Of a DNA stretch of 64,000 nt, positions 16,935 to 23,842 are shown in pieces. The number at the start of each line of letters is the position of its first letter. Position 1 is the first letter of the stretch. The notes beneath the pieces were generated by a model that saw nothing but the letters and a program-made list of their open reading frames with translations, did not search any database and was not told the origin of the DNA. Both the position numbers and the translations under genes were made by a program. Source of the stretch: Paenibacillus sp. FSL H8-0537 (lineage in GTDB: Bacteria > Bacillota > Bacilli > Paenibacillales > Paenibacillaceae); assembly GCF_038051995.1 (NCBI RefSeq), contig NZ_CP150290.1, positions 5,927,001 to 5,991,000 of the forward strand, given 5' to 3'.

Positions 16935-17900
16935 ATGGCAAACAAAGCGCGCAAGGTCGCCATTGTAGGAGTCGGTCAGGTCGGTTCTAGCTGCGCGTAT
17001 GCCTTAATTAACCAGTCGATTTGCGATGAGCTGCTGCTCATTGACCGCACGTTCGACCGGGCCTACGCACAGGCGCTCGATTTATCTCACAGCATGGATT
17101 TTGTCCATGGGCGGACGAAGGTTGCTGCTGGAACGCTGGAGCAGTGCGGAGATGTGGATGTGATTCTTTTATGTGCAGGGGCGTATCCAGTGGGCAGCGA
17201 TGATCGGCTGGCTGTGCTGCATACGGTGCGCGAAATTTATGAAACGATGATTCCGCGCATTATGAACAGCGGGTTCAGCGGAATTTTTGTAGCGGCCGCC
17301 AATCCTGTGGATATTGTGACGTATGTCGTGTGGGAGCTGTCCGGCATGCCGCGCTGCCAAGTGATTGGCACCGGAACGTCCATCGATTCCTCGCGGCTCA
17401 AGACGCTGCTCTGCGAGCATTTTCCCGTTGATGCTCGCAGCGTGCAGGGCTATGTGCTTGGGGAGCATGGCGAGTCACAGTTTCCCGCTTGGTCGCATGT
17501 GACGGTTGGCGGCAAGCCGCTGCTGCATATTCTGGCTCAGCATCCCGAGCGCTTTGGAAATGTGAAGCTCGGAGCACTCGCTGAGCAGACCCGCAATGCC
17601 GGCTGGGAAATCTATACGCGCAAAGGCTCGACCAGCTTTGGCATCGGTAATGCGCTGGCGCATATTACCCGCTCCATTCTAAGCGACGAACATCGCATTA
17701 TTGCCGTGTCCGCCATATTAAACGGCGAATATGGCCAGCGGCATGTATGTGCCGGCGTACCCGCCATTATCGCCCGCTGCGGGGTTAAGGAAATCGTCGA
17801 GCTCAAGCTGACGACGCGGGAGCAGCGGCTGATGGAGCGCTCATGCTCGATTATACGCCAGGCGATTGAGAGCCTGTCTCTCGTCACCGAGAAAGAATAG
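16935..17900 (+). CDS. L-lactate dehydrogenase-family protein with altered specificity loop
   Basis: 321-residue NAD-dependent 2-hydroxyacid dehydrogenase of the LDH/MDH family. The NAD fold (IVGVGQVGSSCAYAL, 9-23), NP-motif (AANPVDIVTYV), D151 and R154 (SIDSSRLK) and catalytic H178 (LGEHGES) are present, as is R91 of the mobile loop. The loop itself reads AGAYPVGSDDR where lactate dehydrogenases have AGANQKPGETR-like sequence, so the Gln that selects pyruvate is a Pro. The protein may therefore use a different 2-oxoacid. GAGGAG lies 9 bp before the ATG. Monocistronic, between the DnaA-box cluster and the argS leader. Confidence 0.85.
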   Translation: MANKARKVAIVGVGQVGSSCAYALINQSICDELLLIDRTFDRAYAQALDLSHSMDFVHGRTKVAAGTLEQCGDVDVILLCAGAYPVGSDDRLAVLHTVREIYETMIPRIMNSGFSGIFVAAANPVDIVTYVVWELSGMPRCQVIGTGTSIDSSRLKTLLCEHFPVDARSVQGYVLGEHGESQFPAWSHVTVGGKPLLHILAQHPERFGNVKLGALAEQTRNAGWEIYTRKGSTSFGIGNALAHITRSILSDEHRIIAVSAILNGEYGQRHVCAGVPAIIARCGVKEIVELKLTTREQRLMERSCSIIRQAIESLSLVTEKE

Positions 17901-17915
17901 CCGACTAAAAACGGA

Positions 17916-17944
17916 TTGATTTTTCTGAAAGGATTCGATATGAT
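17916..17944 (+). promoter_or_regulatory. promoter of the argS leader
   Basis: TTGATT (17916-17921), 17-bp spacer, TATGAT (17939-17944). It is located just before the T-box leader. Confidence 0.65.
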
Positions 17945-17950
17945 AGCTGT

Positions 17951-18214
17951 TAATTAACATCAAGGAACGGGAGAGTAACCTAAATAGGCGCCATTTCAAG
18001 CGAGCTGGAACAGTGAAAGCCGGCAATGGACGGTTAGGTGAAGCGCACCCGGGAGATGGCGGCCTGAAACGAGCAATCGCGCTAGGGACGTCCGGTTCAG
18101 CACCGTTACAACGGCGAGATGCCCTTCCTTTATTTTGTTCGGAGGCGGCAACAAGAGTGGTACCGCGGGGATAACAGGCCTCGTCTCTTATTTTTAGAGA
18201 CGGGGCCTTTTTTG
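17951..18214 (+). ncRNA. T-box leader of argS
   Basis: tRNA-sensing leader RNA. The T-box antiterminator sequence AAGAGTGGTACCGCGG is at 18153-18168 and binds the free NCCA end of uncharged tRNA. The terminator follows at 18178-18214: GGCCTCGTCTCT pairs with AGAGACGGGGCC and is followed by six T. An AGAGTA S-turn motif lies in Stem I near 17973. A CGC triplet at 18044-18046 in GAAGCGCACC is in a suitable place for the specifier and would read as arginine; that assignment is an inference from position. Confidence 0.93.
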
Positions 18215-18264
18215 CGTGCTGCTCTGCTCTTGCCTGAACATATATTTTGGAGAGGAAGATGATG

Positions 18265-19959
18265 ATGCTGTTAATGGACAAAATTGCGCTGGCTCTGGCT
18301 AATGCACTCGCTCTGCCCGAAGCAGAAATTCGGCCCTTGCTGGAATATCCGCCCAATGAGGAGCTTGGCGATGCTGCTTTCCCCTGCTTTACGTTAGCAC
18401 GCACGATGAAACAAAGCCCTGCTAACATCGCTGCTTTGCTTGAGCCCCTGCTGATAGACGCGAGCTGGAGCGTTCAGGCTGCCGGCCCCTATTTGAATTT
18501 CAAATGGAATCGGGAGCTGACCGCAGCGCAGCTTATCGCAGATTGGGAAAGCGGAAGCCTTATGCAGGCAGCCATGGGGAATGGAGAGCGCGTCATTATC
18601 GACATGTCTTCACCCAATATTGCAAAGCCGTTCGGCATTGGGCATTTGCGCTCGACGATGATCGGCAATGCGCTGTATCACATTTTGCGCAAGGTTGGCT
18701 ATGAGACGGTCAGCGTCAATCATCTGGGCGATTGGGGCACGCAGTTCGGCAAGATGATTACCGCCTATCTCAAATGGGGCGACGAGCAGCAGCTTGCAGC
18801 CGATCCCATTAAAGGATATTTGGAGCTGTATGTGCGTTTCCATGAGGAAGCTGAGCAGCACCCCGAGCTGGAGGATGAGGCGCGCGGCTGGTTCGTCAAG
18901 CTGGAAGCTGGCGATGCTGAAGCCATTCGCTGCTGGAGCCAGTTTATTGCTGACAGCCTGAAGGAGTTCAACAAGCTGTATGACCGGCTCGGCGTGAGCT
19001 TTGACCATTTTCTCGGCGAAAGCTTCTATAACGATAAAATGGATGCCGTCGTGCAGCAGCTTCAGGAGCAACAGCTGCTGGAGGAAAGTGAAGGCGCACA
19101 GGTCGTCCGGCTGGATGAGCATGAGCTGCCGCCTTGCCTCATTCGCAAATCCGATGGCACCTCCATCTATGCAACACGTGACCTAGCGACCGCGATATAT
19201 CGCTATGAAGAGATGAAGGGCAGCGAGCTGCTGTATGTCGTCGGCTCGGAGCAATCGCTGCATTTTCGCCAGCTGTTTCTCGTGCTTGAGAAAATGGGCT
19301 TTGCGTGGGCAGCAGCCTGCAAGCATATTCCCTTCGGACTCATGAAGCTGGACGGGCAAAAAATGTCCACCCGCCGCGGCAAGGTCGTGTTTCTAGAAGA
19401 AGTGCTGGATGAAGCGGTGCAGCGAGCTTTGCAGAAAATAGAGGAAAAGAACCCTGCACTTGCGGGCAAGGCTGCGGTGGCCGAGGCGGTTGGCATTGGC
19501 GCCGTCGTATTCGGAGATCTCAAAAATACGAGAATGCTTGCGGTCGATTTTGTGCTGGAGGATGTACTGAATTTTGAAGGGGAGACGGGCCCATACGTGC
19601 AATATGCTTACGCCAGAACGCAGCGGATATTGGCAAAAGCAGCCGGCAGCGATGTGGCTGCTGCCCCTCAGCCTGCCGATTATGAGTATGTTACAGGCGA
19701 TTATGCCTGGCTGCTGATGAAGATGCTTTTGCGCTACACTGCCGCCCTGGGTGACGCTGCCAAGCGGCATGAGCCGTCCATTCTCGCCAGGTATTTGATC
19801 CAGCTCGCGCAGGCGTTCAATCGTTTTTACCATCATGACAAGGTACTTGCCGGGGACGCTGGCGAGCGGATCGTTAAGCTTAAGCTGGTGCAGATTGCTG
19901 CCGATGTGCTTAAGGAAGGCTTAGAGCTGCTCGGCTTGAAAACGCCGAAGGAAATTTAG
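18265..19959 (+). CDS. argS: arginine--tRNA ligase
   Basis: Class I aminoacyl-tRNA synthetase that charges tRNA-Arg. About 564 residues. An N-terminal Add-1 domain (about 1-85, YPPNEELGDAAFPCF) precedes the catalytic core with the HIGH-type motif FGIGHLRST near 125, the conserved NHLGDWGTQFG and the KMSKS-type motif GQKMSTRRGKVV near 370. The C-terminal anticodon-binding domain begins around 450 (YAYARTQRIL) and ends in the usual helices. Three consecutive ATGs follow GGAGAGG; the third is 9 bp away and is taken as start. Controlled by the T-box leader. Its divergence from the classic long ArgS end is small. Confidence 0.95.
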   Translation: MLLMDKIALALANALALPEAEIRPLLEYPPNEELGDAAFPCFTLARTMKQSPANIAALLEPLLIDASWSVQAAGPYLNFKWNRELTAAQLIADWESGSLMQAAMGNGERVIIDMSSPNIAKPFGIGHLRSTMIGNALYHILRKVGYETVSVNHLGDWGTQFGKMITAYLKWGDEQQLAADPIKGYLELYVRFHEEAEQHPELEDEARGWFVKLEAGDAEAIRCWSQFIADSLKEFNKLYDRLGVSFDHFLGESFYNDKMDAVVQQLQEQQLLEESEGAQVVRLDEHELPPCLIRKSDGTSIYATRDLATAIYRYEEMKGSELLYVVGSEQSLHFRQLFLVLEKMGFAWAAACKHIPFGLMKLDGQKMSTRRGKVVFLEEVLDEAVQRALQKIEEKNPALAGKAAVAEAVGIGAVVFGDLKNTRMLAVDFVLEDVLNFEGETGPYVQYAYARTQRILAKAAGSDVAAAPQPADYEYVTGDYAWLLMKMLLRYTAALGDAAKRHEPSILARYLIQLAQAFNRFYHHDKVLAGDAGERIVKLKLVQIAADVLKEGLELLGLKTPKEI

Positions 19960-19970
19960 ACGTAAAGCAC

Positions 19971-20016
19971 AAAAAACAGGCATCCACCAGCCAGAGGCGG
20001 GGGTGCCTGTTTTTTA
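19971..20016 (+). terminator. argS terminator
   Basis: AAAAAACAGGCA pairs with TGCCTGTTTTTT. Perfect arms with T-run. Confidence 0.9.
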
Positions 20017-20035
20017 ACTCTTTTTCAAACAAGTA

Positions 20036-20314
20036 TTAGCTATTCGTCGGTTCCGGAATAAGATCCTTCTCGATGATCTGCTGATTGAAATGAGCGATGT
20101 TCTTCTCAAAGCAATTGCAGTAGTAGTCTTTCCGGCACAATGGACAAGGTACGTTCAGCATCCGCGTAACGCCTGTTAATCTCCATACTGGCTTCTGGCT
20201 GTAGAACAAACGCGCCTTGGAACCTTCACTAAGTGTCATGATGAACTGATATAACCCTGAGGCAAGATCCTTGTCGGCTAAAATAACGTTCTTAATCTGC
20301 AGTTTCGAATTCAA
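20036..20314 (-). CDS. hypothetical protein with Cys-rich C-terminal motif
   Basis: About 92 residues. No family recognised. The C-terminal half has CPLCRKDYYCNC, a CxxC plus CxC arrangement that could bind zinc. The TTG start at 20314 has AAGGGTG six bases upstream; a GTG at 20323 (95 residues) is the alternative but has no usable site. It converges on argS across a terminator. About 165 bp upstream of it, to 20490, hold no gene that I can see. Confidence 0.6.
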   Translation of the reverse strand: MNSKLQIKNVILADKDLASGLYQFIMTLSEGSKARLFYSQKPVWRLTGVTRMLNVPCPLCRKDYYCNCFEKNIAHFNQQIIEKDLIPEPTNS

Positions 20315-20490
20315 GATTTTCACCCTTACTGTTCGTATTCAAGATTGTGTAATAATACCCTTTATAGCGCCTTAAGTCAATATTTCTGCGGCCAGGACCA
20401 TCGTTTGGGTATAAAAATCTTCATGCGAAAGTAAGGAAATCCCGCTTCGGCGTATCCATTTTTAAAACGAGACATGTTTGGTTTATGCTC

Positions 20491-20733
20491 TTACACTTTT
20501 TTTCTCAAAGCAAAGATAAATATCAGATAGGCTATGATTAGAGCAAGATTGAACAGGGGAAGGATCATTTTCCAAAACTCATTCGGAGCCGTTGCAAACA
20601 TTAGGAGTCCCCCTGAAAAGAGAAAGAAGATATTTTCTACTCTTCTTCGAGGCTCCCATCCTGCTCTTACGATACTGACAATAACCCATAATGTAATCAG
20701 CACATAAAAGATTAAGGCTATTATATTAAGCAC
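20491..20733 (-). CDS. small membrane protein, unit 1 copy
   Basis: 80 residues with two to three hydrophobic segments (IIALIFYVLITLWVIVSIV, IFFLFSGGLLMFATAP, ILPLFNLALIIAYLIFIFAL) and basic loops (EPRRRV, C-terminal RKKV). It is about 79% identical to the copy at 21421 with no gaps, so both copies have been kept open while the sequence around this one decayed. The start is GTG, preceded by GGTGGTAGGC. No family recognised. Size and placement beside a small hydrophobic peptide gene recall immunity proteins of bacteriocin loci; this is an inference only. Confidence 0.65.
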   Translation of the reverse strand: MLNIIALIFYVLITLWVIVSIVRAGWEPRRRVENIFFLFSGGLLMFATAPNEFWKMILPLFNLALIIAYLIFIFALRKKV

Positions 20734-20825
20734 ACGCCTACCACCTTGTTTTGGAAGACATTAACGGCAACGTCTAATCGCTCTATAATATTTATAAGCA
20801 TAGATTCAACGTCATCTGGATTCGT
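20734..20825 (-). pseudogene. remnant of the 59-residue peptide gene, unit 1
   Basis: Homologous to the start of the peptide gene at 21735-21914 (NPDDVESML against NSGDVESIL). The ATG has become ACG (20823-20825), and about 100 bp encoding the hydrophobic core and C-terminus are deleted, fusing the remnant onto the start region of the membrane protein gene. Confidence 0.65.
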
Positions 20826-21004
20826 TTCAACAATTCCCAGCTAACATTAATATTTATGCCATTGAATAAATAATATCATACCGGTTTGTTCATTATTATG
20901 GCTAAAAAAGATAAACTCTCAGGAGAAAGCTTTACAACTGTCTTTCCATAACAGACCAGCTAGGGCGCATATGCGAACCAGAGCTGGGTACCCGCCCCTT
21001 TTTG

Positions 21005-21205
21005 CGAGGACTGTGATTCCGCTATTCGGACTATTTAGCCGATTTCAGGGCGTAAGCGGACAGGAGAGCCGTTATCACTCACATTATCTCGTTAAAATGA
21101 CCATTTGCAGTGCATTAACGGCTTCTGAGTCCGCTGCCTGCGCCACAATCCCTGATCCTGTTGAAATAGCTGCGGCTGTGTCCGCGAAGATTATCGGGAA
21201 TACAT
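21005..21205 (+). repeat. family B dispersed repeat, unit 1
   Basis: Nearly identical to 22001-22203: GAGGACTG-GATTCCGCTATT, GTAAGCGGACAGGAGAGCCGT, GACCATTTGCAGTGCATTA and GCTGCGGCTGTGTCCGC are shared. An ORF spans it (20971-21471) but it continues through unrelated duplicated fragments, so I do not call it a gene. Together with 21206-21420 this fills the gene-free stretch between the membrane protein genes. Confidence 0.8.
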
Positions 21206-21226
21206 TTGCCGTTCATTCAAATCTTC

Positions 21227-21387
21227 CTTATTTTTTTCATAAATATAACAAGAAGCTTTTAGCAATTATTTTCGAAAGCATGGGATTTATTTTCGTTATG
21301 CCAGTCCAGACTACTGCACTACACATTACTTTCGGCATCATCGACCTACTTACCTTCAGATGTCAGGCTGTAGGCCAGCTTCTTGCC
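21227..21387 (-). pseudogene. fragment of the downstream lipoprotein gene
   Basis: 21227-21356 matches 22511-22650, the terminator tail and intergenic sequence downstream of the lipoprotein gene. 21350-21387 (ACCTTCAGATGTCAGGCTG onward) matches 22828-22865 inside that gene. The 178 bp in between are deleted. It marks the breakpoint of the tandem duplication. Confidence 0.75.
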
Positions 21388-21420
21388 ATTTTTAAAACGA
21401 GACATGTTTGGTTTATGCTC

Positions 21421-21663
21421 TTACACTTTTTTTCTCAAAGCAAAGATAAATATAAGATAGACTATGATTAGAGCAAGATTGAACAGGGGCAAAACCGTTT
21501 TCCAAAGCTCGTTAGGAGCCATTGCAAACATTAGAATTCCCCCTGTAAATAACAAATAGATGTTTTGCACTCTTCTTCTAGGTGTTCTTCCGGCCCTCAC
21601 AATACTGAAAATAACCCATAATGTGATAAGCGGATAAGCAATTATAGCGATTAAATTAAGCAT
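21421..21663 (-). CDS. small membrane protein, unit 2 copy
   Basis: 80 residues, ungapped paralogue of the protein at 20491 (63 of 80 identical by eye). Hydrophobic segments LIAIIAYPLITLWVIFSIV, NIYLLFTGGILMFAMAP and VLPLFNLALIIVYLIFIFAL; positively charged PRRRV loop and RKKV tail. The ATG follows AGGCGGTG. It lies 71 bp downstream of the 59-residue peptide gene on the same strand, so the two are probably one transcript. Function unknown; an immunity or export role for the peptide is a guess from context. Confidence 0.7.
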   Translation of the reverse strand: MLNLIAIIAYPLITLWVIFSIVRAGRTPRRRVQNIYLLFTGGILMFAMAPNELWKTVLPLFNLALIIVYLIFIFALRKKV

Positions 21664-21734
21664 GATTTCACCGCCTAGTATTAAAAGAAATAATACATCT
21701 CATTTTCTATAGATTACGTTTACACAAAAGTATA

Positions 21735-21914
21735 TCATAGCTTTCCTATATAACTATACGCTTTACCTAAATATGACTTTGCGCTACTCCATTGATTAAC
21801 TACATTTCCTGCAAACAACGCTGCTGCTCCTCCACCAATAATGATAGCTCCAATTGCACTCCATGATAATGTCGCTATTGTCCTAAGTATAGATTCAACA
21901 TCACCTGAATTCAT
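21735..21914 (-). CDS. 59-residue hydrophobic glycine-rich peptide
   Basis: Short gene (codons read from ATG at 21914 to TGA at 21735-21737). It has an acidic start (MNSGDVESIL), a hydrophobic glycine/alanine-rich stretch (AIGAIIIGGGAAALFAGNVV, about 20-39) and an amphipathic basic tail (NQWSSAKSYLGKAYSYIGKL). This layout resembles membrane-active peptides such as bacteriocins or small toxins and also holin-like peptides; I recognise no family. A TATAAA/TTGTAT-type promoter lies upstream, but the Shine-Dalgarno sequence is weak. It has a decayed homologue in unit 1. Upstream, 21915-22284 holds only the promoter and the family B repeat. Confidence 0.55.
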   Translation of the reverse strand: MNSGDVESILRTIATLSWSAIGAIIIGGGAAALFAGNVVNQWSSAKSYLGKAYSYIGKL

Positions 21915-22000
21915 TTAAACAATTGCCAGCTAACATCAATATTTATACCATCGACTAAATTATATCATACAAGATTTTTTTATTATTATGGATAAAAAAA

Positions 22001-22203
22001 GAGGACTGAGATTCCGCTATTGGGACTATTTAGCCGATTTCGGGACGTAAGCGGACAGGAGAGCCGTTATTACTCACATTATCTCGTTAAAATGACCATT
22101 TGCAGTGCATTAGCGGCTTCTGAGTCCGCTGCCTGCGCCACAATCCCTGATCCTGTTGAAATAGCTGCGGCTGTGTCCGCCAAGATTATCGGGAATACGT
22201 TAG
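22001..22203 (+). repeat. family B dispersed repeat, unit 2
   Basis: Same element as 21005-21205, with a handful of differences. It contains AGCGGACAGGAGAGCCGTTAT and a single TGAGTCCGC / GTGTCCGCC module pair, the unit that is amplified at 7370-7690. Confidence 0.8.
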
Positions 22204-22284
22204 ACGCTAAATTCAAACTAAATCCGGCTCATTTTCCTTCGTATAAAAGTACTAACATAATTCATATTAAACAGGAGGTTATTC

Positions 22285-22383
22285 ATGAAGTTATCAACAA
22301 AATCTTTAATGGATTTAAGGATAGAGGAGACTAGACCAGCGCTAGTTAATTCAAACCTTCCATGTCTTTTTCAAAGCTTATGA
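22285..22383 (+). CDS. micro-ORF, 32 aa, first of a coupled pair
   Basis: ATG at 22285 lies six bases after a perfect AGGAGG. The product is 32 residues, hydrophilic with mixed charge (MKLSTKSLMDLRIEETRPAL) and one Cys near the end (NLPCLFQSL). Its stop overlaps the start of the next micro-ORF as ATGA, and a terminator follows that one, so the pair makes a complete small operon. No family is recognised. A signalling-peptide precursor or an antitoxin-like partner are possibilities, neither demonstrated. Confidence 0.55.
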   Translation: MKLSTKSLMDLRIEETRPALVNSNLPCLFQSL

Positions 22384-22475
22384 ATTTTGTATCTATTCTC
22401 TACTCCATTGCTTCTTTTTCATTAATCGGATTCATTGTGTGGATTTTACAAAAAAGTAATTTAAATGAACCATGA
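22380..22475 (+). CDS. micro-ORF, 31-aa single-pass membrane peptide
   Basis: ATG overlaps the preceding stop (ATGA at 22380-22383), typical of translational coupling. The 31-residue product is one hydrophobic helix (FVSILYSIASFSLIGFIVWI, residues 3-22) with a short polar tail (LQKSNLNEP). It has the shape of type I toxin peptides or small membrane regulators. A strong hairpin and T-run start three bases after its stop codon. No homologue in unit 1, where the corresponding sequence is deleted. Confidence 0.55.
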   Translation: MNFVSILYSIASFSLIGFIVWILQKSNLNEP

Positions 22476-22477
22476 AG

Positions 22478-22526
22478 AGGATGTCCTTAAGTAGCTGCTA
22501 GCTATTACGGACATCCTTATTTTTTC
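22478..22526 (+). terminator. terminator of the micro-ORF pair
   Basis: AGGATGTCC (22478-22486) pairs with GGACATCCT (22509-22517), followed by TATTTTTTC. Confidence 0.85.
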
Positions 22527-22645
22527 ATAAATATAATGAAGCAGCTTTCAAATGAGGCAGCTTTTAGCAGTTATTTTCGAAAGCACGGGATCGACTTTCA
22601 TTATGCCAGTCCAGACTACTGCACATTATTTTCAGCATCATCGAC

Positions 22646-23740
22646 CTATTTCAATGTAATCACAAACGTAATAAAATCGTTCTGCTCCTGTGAATAAGTC
22701 GCGGCGACGATTTTTTTGCCGGAGGGGCTCCAGCCGAGATCGTCGGATAAATACTGGACATCGAGCTTAATCGGCACCGTATCGCCACTAATGGCATCCG
22801 CCACAAACACGCCGTTGTCACCGCCAGCACCTTCCGATGTCAGGCTGTAGGCCAGCTTCTTGCCATCTGGCGACCAGCTTGTGCCAAATACCTGTGTCGC
22901 GCTGCCCAGCTCAATCGGTTCATTGCCCTTTGCATCGGTAATCATCAGCGTCCGCGTCGTGTTCGTGGTGCGCTTCACCAAAGCGAGCTGCTTGCGCTCT
23001 GGCGATGGAATGACCCAGACGACGTCCGTCGCCAGCTTCTCCCCCTGCTTGCTGCCATCAGGAAGAAAATACAGCACTTCATTCACGACATAATAAATGC
23101 CGCCTTCGCCTGGCATCGCCGTAAAAATCCTCTGCTCGCTATCGTATATCGTCTCCGATGTGCCATCGACGCCCGCCTTGATCACTTTGCCCTCGATCGT
23201 CATGAACAGCACATGCGTATCATCCATCCACATGCCTGTTGTCGTATCGATCACATCTTTGCCTAGCTCCACTGACTTTCTCGTCTCCATATTCATAATA
23301 TAGCCGTGGGCACTTTCTTCGTTATTCAGCTTATAATATAAATATTTTCCATCCGGTGACGGCTTTGCAAAACCCTGATGGGCGGGCTGTTCATACAAGG
23401 CTTCCTCCTGCTTCGTCACCAGATTATGCACATACAAATTATTAGGAAACATCATCTCCCCTTCCACCGCTATTTTCTGCTCATTCTCATTGCGCTTGAC
23501 GGTGACAAGCTGATCCTCGGTAATAAAGCTAGTCCCCCGCGTCCTATCCATTTGGGCAATTTGACTGACAGCTACCTTCGTATCGGTCGATTGATCCGGC
23601 TCGACGACGGTAATCGTTTTATCCGGCTTTTGTATCGTTTCGCGTGCTGGCGCATTACCGTCTCCACAGCCCGCGAGCAGCAGCGCCACACAGCAAGCAG
23701 CCGCACCTGTATTTATCCATTTAAAAAGGGTTTGTTTCAT
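22646..23740 (-). CDS. lipoprotein with TolB/WD40-like beta-propeller
   Basis: 364-residue exported protein. Signal peptide with lipobox (CCVALLLAGC, Cys near residue 25), a Thr/Asp linker, then a six-bladed-type propeller with repeated SPDGKYLYY, SPERKQLALV, SWSPDGKKLAYSL and WSPSGKKIVAAT turns. It probably binds a ligand or protein at the cell surface. It lies downstream of a two-component system in the same direction, and the 22-bp motif at 23809 also occurs before that operon. This suggests it belongs to the regulon, perhaps as an accessory sensor. Part of its 3' end was copied into 21227-21387. Confidence 0.87.
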   Translation of the reverse strand: MKQTLFKWINTGAAACCVALLLAGCGDGNAPARETIQKPDKTITVVEPDQSTDTKVAVSQIAQMDRTRGTSFITEDQLVTVKRNENEQKIAVEGEMMFPNNLYVHNLVTKQEEALYEQPAHQGFAKPSPDGKYLYYKLNNEESAHGYIMNMETRKSVELGKDVIDTTTGMWMDDTHVLFMTIEGKVIKAGVDGTSETIYDSEQRIFTAMPGEGGIYYVVNEVLYFLPDGSKQGEKLATDVVWVIPSPERKQLALVKRTTNTTRTLMITDAKGNEPIELGSATQVFGTSWSPDGKKLAYSLTSEGAGGDNGVFVADAISGDTVPIKLDVQYLSDDLGWSPSGKKIVAATYSQEQNDFITFVITLK

Positions 23741-23808
23741 CTCGTATTTCCCCTCTCCCTTATTGCTATGCGCTAATTGTAATCAGCGAATGTTTCGCCC
23801 TCGTCTCC

Positions 23809-23830
23809 AACTTGTTTCGGGCCTGTAAAC
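23809..23830 (-). promoter_or_regulatory. shared 22-bp motif before the lipoprotein gene
   Basis: AACTTGTTTC-N3-C-N-TGTAAAC, 69-90 bp upstream of the lipoprotein start. The same spaced motif occurs at 26143-26164 before the response regulator gene, in the same orientation relative to the gene. Candidate binding site of the linked response regulator. Confidence 0.55.
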
Positions 23831-23842
23831 CTTTAACCATCA

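Larger units (their letters stand above)
20456..22865. repeat. diverged tandem duplication of a small-peptide locus
   Basis: Unit 1 (20456-21385) and unit 2 (21386-22865) start with the same sequence (CCATTTTTAAAACGAGACATG) and carry, in the same order: an 80-residue membrane protein gene, a small hydrophobic peptide gene or its remnant, a family B repeat, and the 3' end of the lipoprotein gene. The junction joins a lipoprotein-gene fragment (GGCCAGCTTCTTGCCAT) directly to the next unit, so a ~1.5 kb block was duplicated with one breakpoint inside the lipoprotein gene. Unit 1 has lost about 550 bp since. Confidence 0.8.

Noticed and set aside
16579..16941. 120-residue minus-strand ORF upstream of the ldh-like gene
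   Set aside because: No ribosome site, composition unlike a protein, and the stretch is explained by the DnaA boxes and promoter.
20971..21471. 166-residue ORF over the family B repeat and duplicated fragments
   Set aside because: It is composed of a noncoding repeat and a lipoprotein-gene fragment read on the wrong strand; not conserved in the unit 2 copy, where the frame is interrupted.
20456..22865. Prophage remnant
   Set aside because: No phage structural, integrase or lysis genes; the block is explained by local tandem duplication.
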